From an uncultured Chthonomonas sp. (lineage in GTDB: Bacteria; Armatimonadota; Chthonomonadetes; Chthonomonadales; Chthonomonadaceae), in the NCBI GenBank assembly GCA_903859705.1, contig CAIONQ010000003.1, forward strand, positions 1 to 59,977: a stretch of 59,977 nucleotides of DNA, read 5' to 3'. Of this stretch, positions 34,976 to 44,046 are shown piece after piece. The position numbers and the translations under genes were made by a program. The notes under the pieces are model-generated. The model was not told the DNA's origin. It worked only from the letters and a program-made list of their open reading frames with translations, and did not search any database. Within the stretch, counting starts at the first letter, position 1. Every line of letters begins with the position of its first letter.

Positions 34976-36025
34976 CTAATCGTCCTTCAAGGCCTCATCA
35001 ATCGCGGTTATCTCCTCGGCGGTGAATGCGGTTTTCTCTGCTGCCTTCACATTCTCTAATATCTGTGCTGGGCGGCTGGCACCGATTAATGCAGAGGTTA
35101 CGCGGCCATCACGCAGCGTCCAACTAAGTGCCAGCTGGGCCAGGTTCTGGCACCTTTCCTGCGCAATTACATTCAATTTCTTCAGCTTTGTCACCAGGGC
35201 TGGTGTAACCGCGCTCTCCTGCAGAAAGCCTTTCTCCTGTCGCACACGGGAGTCTTCTGGTATTCCGTTCAGGTATTTGCCGGTTAGCAAGCCCTGGGCC
35301 AACGGGCAAAATGCTATCACACCCATGCCGGTATCGCTAACGGCAGGCAGCAAGTCGGTTTCTACCCTGCGATTGAGCATATTGTAGCTGGGCTGATGGA
35401 TTATTGGCAGTACGTATCCCATGGCCTCGCAAACCGCGTGCACTCTGCGTGTTTGCTCACCAGAATACGAGCTAATGCCGGCATACAGCGCCCGGCCAGA
35501 TCGAACCGCTGTATCCAGCGCGCCAAGCGTTTCTTCCAATGGCGTGTTGGGATCCGGTCGATGCGAGTAGAAGATGTCCACATAATCGAGCTGTAACCGC
35601 TTTAACGATTGGTCCAGTGAGGCAAGTAGATACTTTCTGCTGCCCCAATCGCCATAGGGCCCAGGCCACATCCAGTATCCGGCTTTGGAGCTAATTATTA
35701 GCTCATCTCTGTGCTTTGCAAAGTCTGTTTTCAGTATCCTGCCAACTCTGGTTTCTGCTGCGCCCGGTGCTGGTCCGTAGTTGTTCGCAAGGTCAAAGTG
35801 CGTAATGCCGTTATCGAAGCACACCTGCAGCATAGCCCTTGCATTGGCATGTGTTCCCGCCTCATCCTGGCTTCGCGCTGCATCGGTGCCTGCGTCGCCG
35901 AAGTTGTGCCAGCAACCCATCGAAATCACCGGTAGCTGCAAGCCACTTCGCCCGCACCGGCGAAACCATCCGTTCGGTGTGTCGTATCGGTTTTCGTTAG
36001 GAGTGTATTCAGAACTGTTCAGCAT
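34976..36025 (-). CDS. aldo/keto reductase (YghZ-like)
   Basis: 349 residues. The TIM-barrel catalytic residues are visible: Asp and Tyr in FDLANNYGPAPG, Lys in ISSKAGYWMWPGPYG and His in IFYSHRPDPNTP. SALIGASRPAQILENV is the NADPH-binding end. The closest functional group is the YghZ/L-glyceraldehyde-3-phosphate reductase type, which detoxifies aldehydes in the cytoplasm. It is divergent from tetR across 169 nt, and the operator in that space may affect both promoters. Confidence 0.9.
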   Translation of the reverse strand: MLNSSEYTPNENRYDTPNGWFRRCGRSGLQLPVISMGCWHNFGDAGTDAARSQDEAGTHANARAMLQVCFDNGITHFDLANNYGPAPGAAETRVGRILKTDFAKHRDELIISSKAGYWMWPGPYGDWGSRKYLLASLDQSLKRLQLDYVDIFYSHRPDPNTPLEETLGALDTAVRSGRALYAGISSYSGEQTRRVHAVCEAMGYVLPIIHQPSYNMLNRRVETDLLPAVSDTGMGVIAFCPLAQGLLTGKYLNGIPEDSRVRQEKGFLQESAVTPALVTKLKKLNVIAQERCQNLAQLALSWTLRDGRVTSALIGASRPAQILENVKAAEKTAFTAEEITAIDEALKDD

Positions 36026-36136
36026 TGGTTGTTCTCTTCTTTTCTCTTTGATTTGTCAATCAGTGATAAATGCAGCAGCCTCTCTCGTGATACCGCAAAA
36101 TCTGGCTCAATTTTAGTTTTGTGAGATTTTTGCTCC

Positions 36137-36166
36137 TTGACAGTCGTAGTTATCACTGTACATAAT
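36137..36166 (+). promoter_or_regulatory. promoter of the tetR-type gene
   Basis: TTGACA (36137-36142), 18-nt spacer, CATAAT (36161-36166). The -10 hexamer lies inside the operator 36148-36182. Confidence 0.65.
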
Positions 36167-36182
36167 ATTTACAGTGTTAACT
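36148..36182. promoter_or_regulatory. TetR operator 1 (autoregulatory)
   Basis: Two 13-nt half-sites, AGTTATCACTGTA and TACAGTGTTAACT, match in 12 of 13 positions as an inverted repeat with a 9-nt AT-rich centre. CACTG and CAGTG cores are 13 nt apart. It overlaps the -10 of the tetR promoter. Confidence 0.75.
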
Positions 36183-36194
36183 ATCGTGGGGCCA

Positions 36195-36815
36195 ATGGCT
36201 ATGACTTCCGCTAACAGAAGAGCAAAAGCAAAAGAGAACCTCCGTCGCGCCATCCTGGATGCCGCACGGGAGCTCTTTGCCACCCGAGATTACCAGGCTG
36301 TCACTCTGCGTAAAATCGCAGAGAAGATTGAGTACTCCCCAACAGCGATATATCTGCACTTTAAGGATAAGCATGAGATTCTGCTTCAGCTAATTGAAGA
36401 GGGGTTTCAGTTGCTCATTGATATGCTGGCTACGGCCGATTCGATTGAAGATCCCATCGAGCGGTTGCGAGCGGGTGGACACATCTACCTTCAATTCGCT
36501 CAGGAACAGCCGCACTACTATGGCTTAATGTTTCAACTGCAGGATAGTCAGATATGTGAGGAGCTAATCCCACGCTGTATAAATGGCCCACGTGCCTTCG
36601 ATTTTGTTGTTCATGCCGTTGTGCAGGGCATGGAACAGGGCAAAATCGACAGCTCGTTTCCTGTAACCGCGGTCGCACATGCCGTGCTCGCCTCAATGCA
36701 TGGGGTTGCCTCCATGTACCTTTCCGGACATATGTTCCTGCTGCCGGATGATATGGTTGCCGATTTCTTCGAATGCTCCATTGAGATGATTCTAAAAGGT
36801 CTCAGGCCAAACTGA
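36195..36815 (+). CDS. TetR/AcrR family transcriptional repressor
   Basis: 206 residues from ATG at 36195 (GGGG 4-8 nt upstream; an upstream ATG at 36174 lies inside the operator). The N-terminal helix-turn-helix is AARELFATRDYQAVTLRKIAEKIEYSPTAIYLHFKDKHEIL, a classic TetR pattern. The C-terminal ligand domain resembles the WHG/TetR_C_33 group (HIYLQFAQEQPHYYGLMFQL). It very likely represses itself and the RND efflux operon that follows in the same direction, through operators 1 and 2. Confidence 0.92.
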   Translation: MAMTSANRRAKAKENLRRAILDAARELFATRDYQAVTLRKIAEKIEYSPTAIYLHFKDKHEILLQLIEEGFQLLIDMLATADSIEDPIERLRAGGHIYLQFAQEQPHYYGLMFQLQDSQICEELIPRCINGPRAFDFVVHAVVQGMEQGKIDSSFPVTAVAHAVLASMHGVASMYLSGHMFLLPDDMVADFFECSIEMILKGLRPN

Positions 36816-36840
36816 TCCACTTTTTTTATAGACGATACTT

Positions 36841-36867
36841 AACACTGTTAATAATATTAGCAGTGTT
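36841..36867. promoter_or_regulatory. TetR operator 2 (efflux operon)
   Basis: AACACTG and CAGTGTT form a perfect 7-bp inverted repeat with a 13-nt AT-rich centre containing ATAATATT, the same core, spacing and centre as operator 1. It lies 31 nt before the adaptor gene. Confidence 0.75.
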
Positions 36868-36897
36868 ATAACAACTGGCAATCTGCTGGAGAAAATG

Positions 36898-38433
36898 ATG
36901 CAAGGACGTTTGACAATTAAGAGTGCCCTGGGCGTGGCGGTGGCCGGAATATGTGTGTGGACCGTGCTGCAGGTACGCACGAAATCGCAGCCATCGGCAC
37001 CGCCAACCGCGTTCCATGGTGCAGCCGTTACTCTTATAACGCCACAGCAGGGCCCAATAAACCTGTATTCTGAAATAACAGGCAGTGCGGAGCCAGCCTC
37101 CGCAGCCAACATATCTGCAGAGGCCACGGGGAGGGTGCTAAGCCGTCAATTCGATCGCGGCGATCGCCTGCAGGCTGGCGCCCCTCTTGTAGTTATCGAT
37201 TCGCAATCTGCCGAGGCCGATCTCGCTCGGGCGCGTGCCGCGCAAAACCAGGCAGCATCTGGCCGCATGCAGGCAGAAGCGGAGCTTGCCAGGGCAGATG
37301 TGGAAACTTCCGCCGCCACAGAACAGGCAGATGCACAGCTTAAACAGGCGCTTGCCGAAGAGGCACGTGCAACGGCCATGTTGGATGCGGCCCGTGCCGG
37401 CCAGCACAAGGCAGAAACCTACACAAGGCAGCAAGAGCTCAAGCAGGCACAGGATGCACTTTCGCAGGCCGTAACTTCAGAAAATCTGGCAAAAATAGAT
37501 CTCTCTCGTGCGCGTGAGCTCGTGGCCGAGGGCGCGGAAGCCCGGCAATCACTGGATAGAGCAAACGCAGCTTACGATACAGCCGTTGCCCGCAGGCGCT
37601 CCGCAGAATCGGCCGTTTCGCTGGCAAAAGAGGGTGCGAGATCGGAAGATCGGCAGGCAGCCTCTGCCCAAACTGATGCTGCAAAGGCAGCCCTTGCGGC
37701 CTCTGCCGGGCAAATTGCCTCGGCAAAAGCGGGAGTAAAATCCGCCAGCACTCGCGAACTGCGCCTTTCCGGCATTCGGCGTCAGATTGATGCGCTGAAA
37801 GCGCAGGAGCAACAGGCACAGGAAGCGGTGCGGTTGGCCCAGATTCAGCTGGATCACCACATAGTGCGAGCGCCATTTGCAGGCAGTGTACTGCAGCGCA
37901 GTGCCGAACAGGGCGATCTGCTTGCACCCGGCAGCCCCGTGGCGCGTATCGCAAACATTCGTAACATTAAGGTTGTGTTCAGCGTTCCAGAGCTGCTCAG
38001 CAGCCAGGTGCGTGCAGGGCAGCGTCAAACCATAGTCTTTGATGCATTGCCCGGCAAGCAGTTTAGTGGAACTGTGGTGATCAATGGCCTGCAGGCCGAT
38101 CCCAGAACAAGGGCCTTCCAGGTAGAGATACAGGTACCCAACCCAACCGAAAGTATTTTGCCGGGCATGGTTGGGCACTTAAGAATCCCGGCCGCGCAGG
38201 CACGTACAGGGCTCCTGCTACCGCCTTCCGCCATCATGGGCGAAGCCGGGCATCTGTGCGTATTCACCATTGAAAATGGCCATGCTATCCGCCGCGCAAT
38301 TACTACGGGCGAAACGGTTGGCAACCTGGTGGAAATAGCCACGGGCCTCCCGCCCGGCATCCCCGTTGCTGCCACCCCGCAGTTGCTGAGCGATGGTGCC
38401 GAAGTTACCGTGAATGCGGGAGGCAAACCATGA
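36898..38433 (+). CDS. RND efflux periplasmic adaptor (HlyD/AcrA family)
   Basis: 511 residues from the second of two adjacent ATGs; GGAG lies 6 nt before it. One N-terminal membrane helix (LGVAVAGICVWTVLQV) is followed by a split lipoyl/barrel-sandwich domain (EATGRVLSRQFDRGDRLQAGAPLVVIDS; HHIVRAPFAGSVLQRSAEQGD) and a very long Ala-rich coiled coil, residues about 105-320. The beta-barrel and membrane-proximal domains close the chain. The long coiled coil is expected for contact with an outer-membrane channel. No TolC-type gene is in the operon. Confidence 0.92.
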   Translation: MQGRLTIKSALGVAVAGICVWTVLQVRTKSQPSAPPTAFHGAAVTLITPQQGPINLYSEITGSAEPASAANISAEATGRVLSRQFDRGDRLQAGAPLVVIDSQSAEADLARARAAQNQAASGRMQAEAELARADVETSAATEQADAQLKQALAEEARATAMLDAARAGQHKAETYTRQQELKQAQDALSQAVTSENLAKIDLSRARELVAEGAEARQSLDRANAAYDTAVARRRSAESAVSLAKEGARSEDRQAASAQTDAAKAALAASAGQIASAKAGVKSASTRELRLSGIRRQIDALKAQEQQAQEAVRLAQIQLDHHIVRAPFAGSVLQRSAEQGDLLAPGSPVARIANIRNIKVVFSVPELLSSQVRAGQRQTIVFDALPGKQFSGTVVINGLQADPRTRAFQVEIQVPNPTESILPGMVGHLRIPAAQARTGLLLPPSAIMGEAGHLCVFTIENGHAIRRAITTGETVGNLVEIATGLPPGIPVAATPQLLSDGAEVTVNAGGKP

Positions 38434-41400
38434 GCCTCACACGCTTTGCCATCAAGTACCCACCGGTAACCTGGGTTATCACCGTTTTCATTATTGTGGT
38501 TGGCCTAATGGCCCTCTTTACTCTCCCGCGCAGAGAAGATCCAGACCTGCAGGGCCGTTTCGTTCAAATAACGGGGGTCTATCCGGGTGCCTCCGCAGGC
38601 CAGGTGGAGCAGCTCTTCACCGATAAGGTGGAGCGAGCGCTGCTGGAACTGGATGATATAAAAACTTTAAACTCTACCTCGCGCCCAGGCGCGTTTGTAG
38701 CGTTTGCAGAAGCGGCCGACCGCGTTCATGATCTCAAAAAATTCCACGATGATATCCGTCATCGCATTACAGATCTGCAGCCATCTCTGCCTGCCGAAGT
38801 TGCTATGGTAACGGTGGATGATCGCTTTGCCGATACCAGTGCGGTAATTCTTGCTATCACCGACGATTCGGCAAACGATAGAGAACGTGAGCAGATGGCG
38901 CGCCGCCTGCGAGATCGCCTGCGCGCCCTCACAGATGTTGCCGATGCAAACTTGCTGGGGGTAAGAGATGAGCAGATTTCTGTTAACCTCAGCCCGCAAC
39001 GCCTGTCTCATATGGGGGTGAACCCAACACAGGTTGCTTCTGCACTTAAACAGGCCAATGTTCTCGCCACATCTGCCGGCACCGGAGACTTTGGGAACTT
39101 AAAACTGGCCCTGCAACCCGGCGGTGGCCTGGATCGCGCTACGTCTGTGGCCGCCCTGCCGATTACGATGCCAGATGGCACAACCCTTCACATCCGGGAT
39201 GTTGCGAATGTGGTGAGAGATTACGCAAACCCGGCCAGCTTTTTGCTGCGTGCCAACCGCACACCAGCTGTTGGTGTGAATATCACAATGCGCAAGGGCC
39301 GGAATATCGAAGAGCTTGGCGAGGAGATCCGGCATGAATGTGCCGAGATGCAAAAGCAGCTTCCTTCCACGGCGCACATCATTACCATCAATAATCTTCC
39401 AGCATCTGTGCGTGGCAGAATGAAAGAGTTCAACGAAAACCTGCTTACGGGCGTTGGTTTGATAGTTGTTGTGCTCTATCTCTTCATGGGCTTCCGCTCC
39501 GCCCTAATCGTTGGCGCCATGCTCCCGGTAACTATCCTTGGCACCTTTGCCATGATGTACTTTACCGGCCGAGATATCCAGCAAATCTCTATCACAGCAC
39601 TTATCATTGCTCTGGGCCTTGTGGTAGATAACTCAATTGTGGTTATCGATAACATCGAACGCAAACTGGCTCTGGGCATCGATTCGGAAACAGCGGCCAT
39701 CACTGGCACAGATGAGGTGCGCGTGCCGCTTCTTACGTCCAACCTAACCACAGTGGCCTCCTTCGCGCCCCTCTTGCTACTCAGCGGTGGGGTGGGAGAG
39801 TTCATCAGGGATCTGGGCATTGTAACCAGCCTGGCAACGTTAATCTCACTCTTGTTCAACTACACCATCATGCCGCTGGTGGCGATGAAATACCTGCAAA
39901 AGGATCACACGGATAACCCCAATCCGGTGCGCCGCGTTTTCCTCGGAATGGTGGAATCACTGCGCAGGGTTATGACGAAAATTGCGGCCATCGCCATGCA
40001 TCGGCCGCTGGTTACAACTGGCCTGGCGCTGCTCAGCCTCGTATATGCCTTCACGCTTATCAAGTCGCTTGGTACACAGTTCTTCCCATCTGCAGTTCGC
40101 AGCCAGTTCACGGTGGATATTACACTGCCTGAGGGGCGTAACATTCGAGAAACCGAGAAGGTTGTCCGCCAGGTAGAGGATGCCCTTTATCGGCATACTG
40201 GCATCGTATCCTGTGCGGCATATATTGGGCGCGGTGGGCCAACCTTTTACTACAACATCATTCCCGAGCAGCCTGCATCCAACTATGCTCAGATTGTTGT
40301 AAACACCACAGATGCCGAAGTAACGCACCCCCTGGTTACACAGCTTCAATCGGAATTTCGGCAGTTTTCGGATGCACGGGTAACGGCGCTAAGCCTTGAG
40401 CAGGGCCCACCCGTTGGTGCCCCGGTTGCCGTTCGCCTCTCTGCCGAAAGCATTCAGAGCCTGCGCACTGCCGGTGAACGCGTGAAGGCAATTCTCATGC
40501 AAACTCCGGGCACGTTGTCTGTGTACCAGGATTATGGCGAGCCGCCGGTTACCTTGCAGCTGGATGTTAACCAGGAGCAGGCTGCCCTTGCTGGCATTAC
40601 CTCCGAGCAGATTGCTTCAACAGTACACATGGCCGTGGATGGAGCACAGGTAACGGCTGTGCGAGAAGGGGATGTCGAAGTACCTGTGCTTATGCGAGCC
40701 AGGTCAGAGGAGCGCGACACCGCACAGGGTCTATCAGATCTCAGCTTGCCAACAGCCAGCGGCGCAGCCATTCCGTTACGGCAGGTGGCCGCGCTTAAGT
40801 ACCGCACAGAGGAGGCGCGCATCGTCCGCAGAAACCGGGCTCGCACGCTCACAGTGTTCGCCTATCTGGATGGAAGCAAAATGGCATCACAAATTCTGGA
40901 GGAGGCAAAGAAGCCGATCGAGGCTGCCGTTAAGAAGCAGGGCGGGGTTCACGTTGCTTATGGCGGAGAAGCGGAGGAGGTTGGCAAATCGTTTAACGAG
41001 ATGCTGATGATCCTGTGGATCACCATTGCCGCCAACCTGCTAATCGTTGTGTGGGAGTTCAACTCGCTGCGTACAGCAATTGCTGTGCTTTCTGCGGTGC
41101 CTCTGTGCATGGTGGGCGCAATTCTTGGGCTGTACATAATGCACTTGCCATTTGGGTTCATGGCGTTTCTTGGCATTACCGCGCTTGCTGGCGTGGTAAC
41201 CAATCATGCAATCGTACTGTTTGAGTATGCCCGGGCAGAGCAGGCCACTGGCCTACCGTTGGATAAAGCTTTGATGAATGCAGGCAGCAAGCGCCTGCGC
41301 CCCATTCTGCTAACGGTGCTGCTCTCCATATTCGGGGTGCTGCCTCAGGCATTCAATGGTGGCACGCTGTGGCCCCCGCTGGCATGGTCTCTCATTGCGG

Positions 41401-41480
41401 GCTTACTAATGTCATTGGTGCTAACGCTGGTTGTCGTGCCTTCAGTGTACAGGGTACTTGGAAGGAATACAGACCATTGA
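38430..41480 (+). CDS. RND efflux pump inner-membrane permease (AcrB/HAE1-like)
   Basis: 1016 residues, normal for the family. The ATG overlaps the adaptor stop (ATGA). Features: first membrane helix YPPVTWVITVFIIVVGLMAL, PRREDPDLQGRFVQITGVYPGASAGQVEQ, and the proton-relay region ALGLVVDNSIVVIDNIER near residue 400, where the Asp is kept. GFMAFLGITALAGVVTNHAIVL marks the second half. It is a proton-driven exporter of unknown compounds, repressed by the TetR protein encoded upstream. Confidence 0.95.
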   Translation: MSLTRFAIKYPPVTWVITVFIIVVGLMALFTLPRREDPDLQGRFVQITGVYPGASAGQVEQLFTDKVERALLELDDIKTLNSTSRPGAFVAFAEAADRVHDLKKFHDDIRHRITDLQPSLPAEVAMVTVDDRFADTSAVILAITDDSANDREREQMARRLRDRLRALTDVADANLLGVRDEQISVNLSPQRLSHMGVNPTQVASALKQANVLATSAGTGDFGNLKLALQPGGGLDRATSVAALPITMPDGTTLHIRDVANVVRDYANPASFLLRANRTPAVGVNITMRKGRNIEELGEEIRHECAEMQKQLPSTAHIITINNLPASVRGRMKEFNENLLTGVGLIVVVLYLFMGFRSALIVGAMLPVTILGTFAMMYFTGRDIQQISITALIIALGLVVDNSIVVIDNIERKLALGIDSETAAITGTDEVRVPLLTSNLTTVASFAPLLLLSGGVGEFIRDLGIVTSLATLISLLFNYTIMPLVAMKYLQKDHTDNPNPVRRVFLGMVESLRRVMTKIAAIAMHRPLVTTGLALLSLVYAFTLIKSLGTQFFPSAVRSQFTVDITLPEGRNIRETEKVVRQVEDALYRHTGIVSCAAYIGRGGPTFYYNIIPEQPASNYAQIVVNTTDAEVTHPLVTQLQSEFRQFSDARVTALSLEQGPPVGAPVAVRLSAESIQSLRTAGERVKAILMQTPGTLSVYQDYGEPPVTLQLDVNQEQAALAGITSEQIASTVHMAVDGAQVTAVREGDVEVPVLMRARSEERDTAQGLSDLSLPTASGAAIPLRQVAALKYRTEEARIVRRNRARTLTVFAYLDGSKMASQILEEAKKPIEAAVKKQGGVHVAYGGEAEEVGKSFNEMLMILWITIAANLLIVVWEFNSLRTAIAVLSAVPLCMVGAILGLYIMHLPFGFMAFLGITALAGVVTNHAIVLFEYARAEQATGLPLDKALMNAGSKRLRPILLTVLLSIFGVLPQAFNGGTLWPPLAWSLIAGLLMSLVLTLVVVPSVYRVLGRNTDH

Positions 41481-41591
41481 CAAAACATACTGCAACTCTT
41501 TTAAAACATGTGTACTTAGTTCTACTTATTATCGATTTTACATGTAGATAAAAGTATACTATTGCTAATTCATGTGGAAGGTGAGCGCAGT

Positions 41592-42509
41592 ATGGAACAC
41601 GATCGATTATTCAAGGAATTAATCAGTACCTTCTTCTTCGATTTTGTGAAACTGTTTTTGCCAGAAGTTGCCCAATATCTGGAAATGGATGGTCCGGTTG
41701 AGTTTCTGGACAAAGAGTTGTTTACGGATGTATCGTCTAAAGAGCGTCATTACGTAGACATACTGATTAAGGTCCGATTTAAAGGTTCACCCGCCTTTTT
41801 CTTGATACATGTTGAGAACCAGGCAAGCCATGAGGTCAACTTCCCGAGGCGCATGTTCCGGTATTTTGCAAGGTTGTATGACAAGTATAACTTGCCGGTT
41901 TATCCGGTGGTGATTTTCTCTTACGATGCACCTCGGCTGCCAGCACCGGACCATTTCAGTGTTGAATTTCCGGACAAGAAGGTGTTACACTTTGAATACA
42001 CTGTAATCCAACTGAACCAATTATCGTGGCGGTCGTTTGTGAAGCGAGACAATCCTGTTGCGGCGGCACTGATGTCCAGGATGCAAATGGACCATGCTGA
42101 CCGACCCAAAGTGAAACTGGAATGTTTGCGAATGCTCGCGACCCTCCGGCTGGATCCTGCGCGGAGTCATCTCATCGGTAATTTTGTGGAACACTATCTG
42201 CAGTTGTCTGAATCTGAATGGTTGGAGTACAATCGGGAGGTTGAGCATCTGGCTCCCGAAGTTCAGGAGATAACATTGGAACTCATGACTCACTGGCATA
42301 AAGAAGGCAGGCTGGAAGGCAGACTCGAAGGTCAGGAACAGGTCTTGCTTCGGCAGTTACGACGTAAGTTGGGCGTACTGCCGGAACTCACAGTTCAATC
42401 GATCATGGATTTGAATGCAAACGCGCTCGAGGCATTGGCTGATGTTGTGTTGGATGTTACCAGTTTAGACGAGCTAAATACGTGGCTTGCCGATGCAGCT
42501 AAGCGATAG
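41592..42509 (+). CDS. Rpn family recombination-promoting nuclease / PD-(D/E)XK transposase-like
   Basis: 305 residues from ATG at 41592, 7 nt after AAGGTGAG. MEHDRLFKELISTFFFDFVKLFLPE opens the chain as in the Rpn/YhgA-like group. HYVDILIKVRFKGSPAFFLIHVENQAS carries the nuclease core (Asp and Glu-x-Gln in place of the common Glu-x-Lys). The C-terminus REGQ-type helix and LRRKLGVLPELTVQSIMDLNANALEALADVVLDV fit DUF4351. Such genes are often present in many copies; a role in phage defence or recombination is proposed for the family. It stands between the RND operon and the convergent DUF1501 gene. Confidence 0.82.
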   Translation: MEHDRLFKELISTFFFDFVKLFLPEVAQYLEMDGPVEFLDKELFTDVSSKERHYVDILIKVRFKGSPAFFLIHVENQASHEVNFPRRMFRYFARLYDKYNLPVYPVVIFSYDAPRLPAPDHFSVEFPDKKVLHFEYTVIQLNQLSWRSFVKRDNPVAAALMSRMQMDHADRPKVKLECLRMLATLRLDPARSHLIGNFVEHYLQLSESEWLEYNREVEHLAPEVQEITLELMTHWHKEGRLEGRLEGQEQVLLRQLRRKLGVLPELTVQSIMDLNANALEALADVVLDVTSLDELNTWLADAAKR

Positions 42510-42552
42510 TGTCCGCCTCGGCTGAACGAATTTGTGCGAACGTGCCGTAGCT

Positions 42553-44037
42553 TCAGGCAATTATCTCTTTAATGACAGATCCATGGTCCCTGTCCAAACG
42601 CTTACGGCCCGGCACCTCTAATCTGTGCGAATCAACTCCAAGCTGATGCAGCACGGTAGCATGAATATCGGTTACATAATGCCTGTCGCTAACGGCATGG
42701 AAACCGAGCTCATCAGTGGCACCGTGCTGCACGCCGCCTTTTATGCCGCCGCCTGCCAGCCACGCGCAAAAACCGTTAGGGTGGTGGTCTCTGCCAGTGC
42801 CCTGCGCCCCGGGAGACCTCCCGAACTCGGTGCCCCACACAATCAACGTATCTTGCAGCATGCCACGCTGCTTCAAATCCTGCAGCAGGCCCGCTATTGG
42901 CACATCAGTTTGTGCGGATAACGCTGTGTGGTTAACCTTTATATCGGAGTGTGCATCCCACGCTCCACCGCCTCCTCCGCCATGAAATACCTGTATAAAC
43001 CGCACGCCGCGCTCGGCAAGCCGCCGTGCGGCAAGGCACTGCTCGCCAAAACTCTTTGTGTCGGGCTTGTCCAGGCCATACATTTTGCGCGTAGCCTCGG
43101 TTTCGCGTTCTATCTGTAGCGTTTCCGGCACGGCACTCTGCATCTGAAATGCAAGTTCATAAGCCTTTATTCGGGCTTTTAGCTCCTGATCATCGGGGTA
43201 CTGTATGCCCTTTAGCCGATTCAGCCTGCCAATCAGCCCAAAGTCTTCAATCTGCTCCTGGGCCGAAATTTTGTTCTCAGAAGGGGATAGGAATGGCAGC
43301 GGGTGCGTTGGGTCGGTAGCCAGCCTCACACCGGCATATTGCGGGCCCAGATACGCGCCACCATACGTCCACGCACCGCCGCAGCAATCGCCCGTGGGCT
43401 GCCCCAGCACCACAAACTCGGGCAGGTTCTGATTCAGTGTGCCAAGTCCATAACAAACCCAGCTACCCAGTGTTGGGTGCGCACCCTCCCTAACATGCCG
43501 GCCGGTTTGAAATGTTAGCTGAGCGCCGTGGTCGTTATCTAATGTCCATAGAGAGCGAACAATGGCCAGATCATCGGCATGTTGCCCTATGTTCTTGAAC
43601 CAGTCTCCAACTTCCAGCCCACACTTGCCATATCGCTGATAACCCGTTTGGAGGGGCATGATTGTTTTACGGTTGAAGTGCTCCGGGTTGCCACCAACGA
43701 TAATCGCATCGGTTTTCTTTTGATCCAGCGCATCACGGTAGGGTGTATCTTCTATCGATTTTCCGCCGTATTTGGTTAGCTCTGGCTTTACATCAAAGCT
43801 CTCTACATGGCTAACGCCGCCACACAGAAATATCCATATTACGGTTTTGGCTTTTGGCGCAAAATGCGGACCGCTGCCTGCGCCACTTACCGGGCGGGCT
43901 GCCGTTTGCGCACCCGCATCTTTTGCGAGCATGGCGCTGAGCGCCAGGCCGGTAAAGCCCATGCCCGTTTCGGCAAGAAGCGTGCGTCGCGATAAGCCCG
44001 TGCATCCATTGCTATTTCTTGGTTTGTTAAAGCGCAT
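42553..44037 (-). CDS. DUF1501 domain-containing protein (TAT-exported), second copy
   Basis: 494 residues. The TAT signal is TGLSRRTLLAETGMGFTGLALS, ending near AGAQ. GGVSHVESFDVKPEL, GTEFGRSPGAQGTGRDHHPNGF and a VIKEIIA end are family motifs. The internal GGGGGGAWDAHSD loop is longer than in the copy at 412-1833, which reads GQPWDTHSD at the same place. It is 9 nt downstream of the DUF1549/DUF1553 gene and certainly cotranscribed. Confidence 0.9.
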   Translation of the reverse strand: MRFNKPRNSNGCTGLSRRTLLAETGMGFTGLALSAMLAKDAGAQTAARPVSGAGSGPHFAPKAKTVIWIFLCGGVSHVESFDVKPELTKYGGKSIEDTPYRDALDQKKTDAIIVGGNPEHFNRKTIMPLQTGYQRYGKCGLEVGDWFKNIGQHADDLAIVRSLWTLDNDHGAQLTFQTGRHVREGAHPTLGSWVCYGLGTLNQNLPEFVVLGQPTGDCCGGAWTYGGAYLGPQYAGVRLATDPTHPLPFLSPSENKISAQEQIEDFGLIGRLNRLKGIQYPDDQELKARIKAYELAFQMQSAVPETLQIERETEATRKMYGLDKPDTKSFGEQCLAARRLAERGVRFIQVFHGGGGGGAWDAHSDIKVNHTALSAQTDVPIAGLLQDLKQRGMLQDTLIVWGTEFGRSPGAQGTGRDHHPNGFCAWLAGGGIKGGVQHGATDELGFHAVSDRHYVTDIHATVLHQLGVDSHRLEVPGRKRLDRDHGSVIKEIIA

Positions 44038-44046
44038 CAGTTTCTC

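Noticed and set aside
41592-42509. Rpn-type gene as an active transposon
   Set aside because: No terminal inverted repeats or target-site duplication were seen around it.
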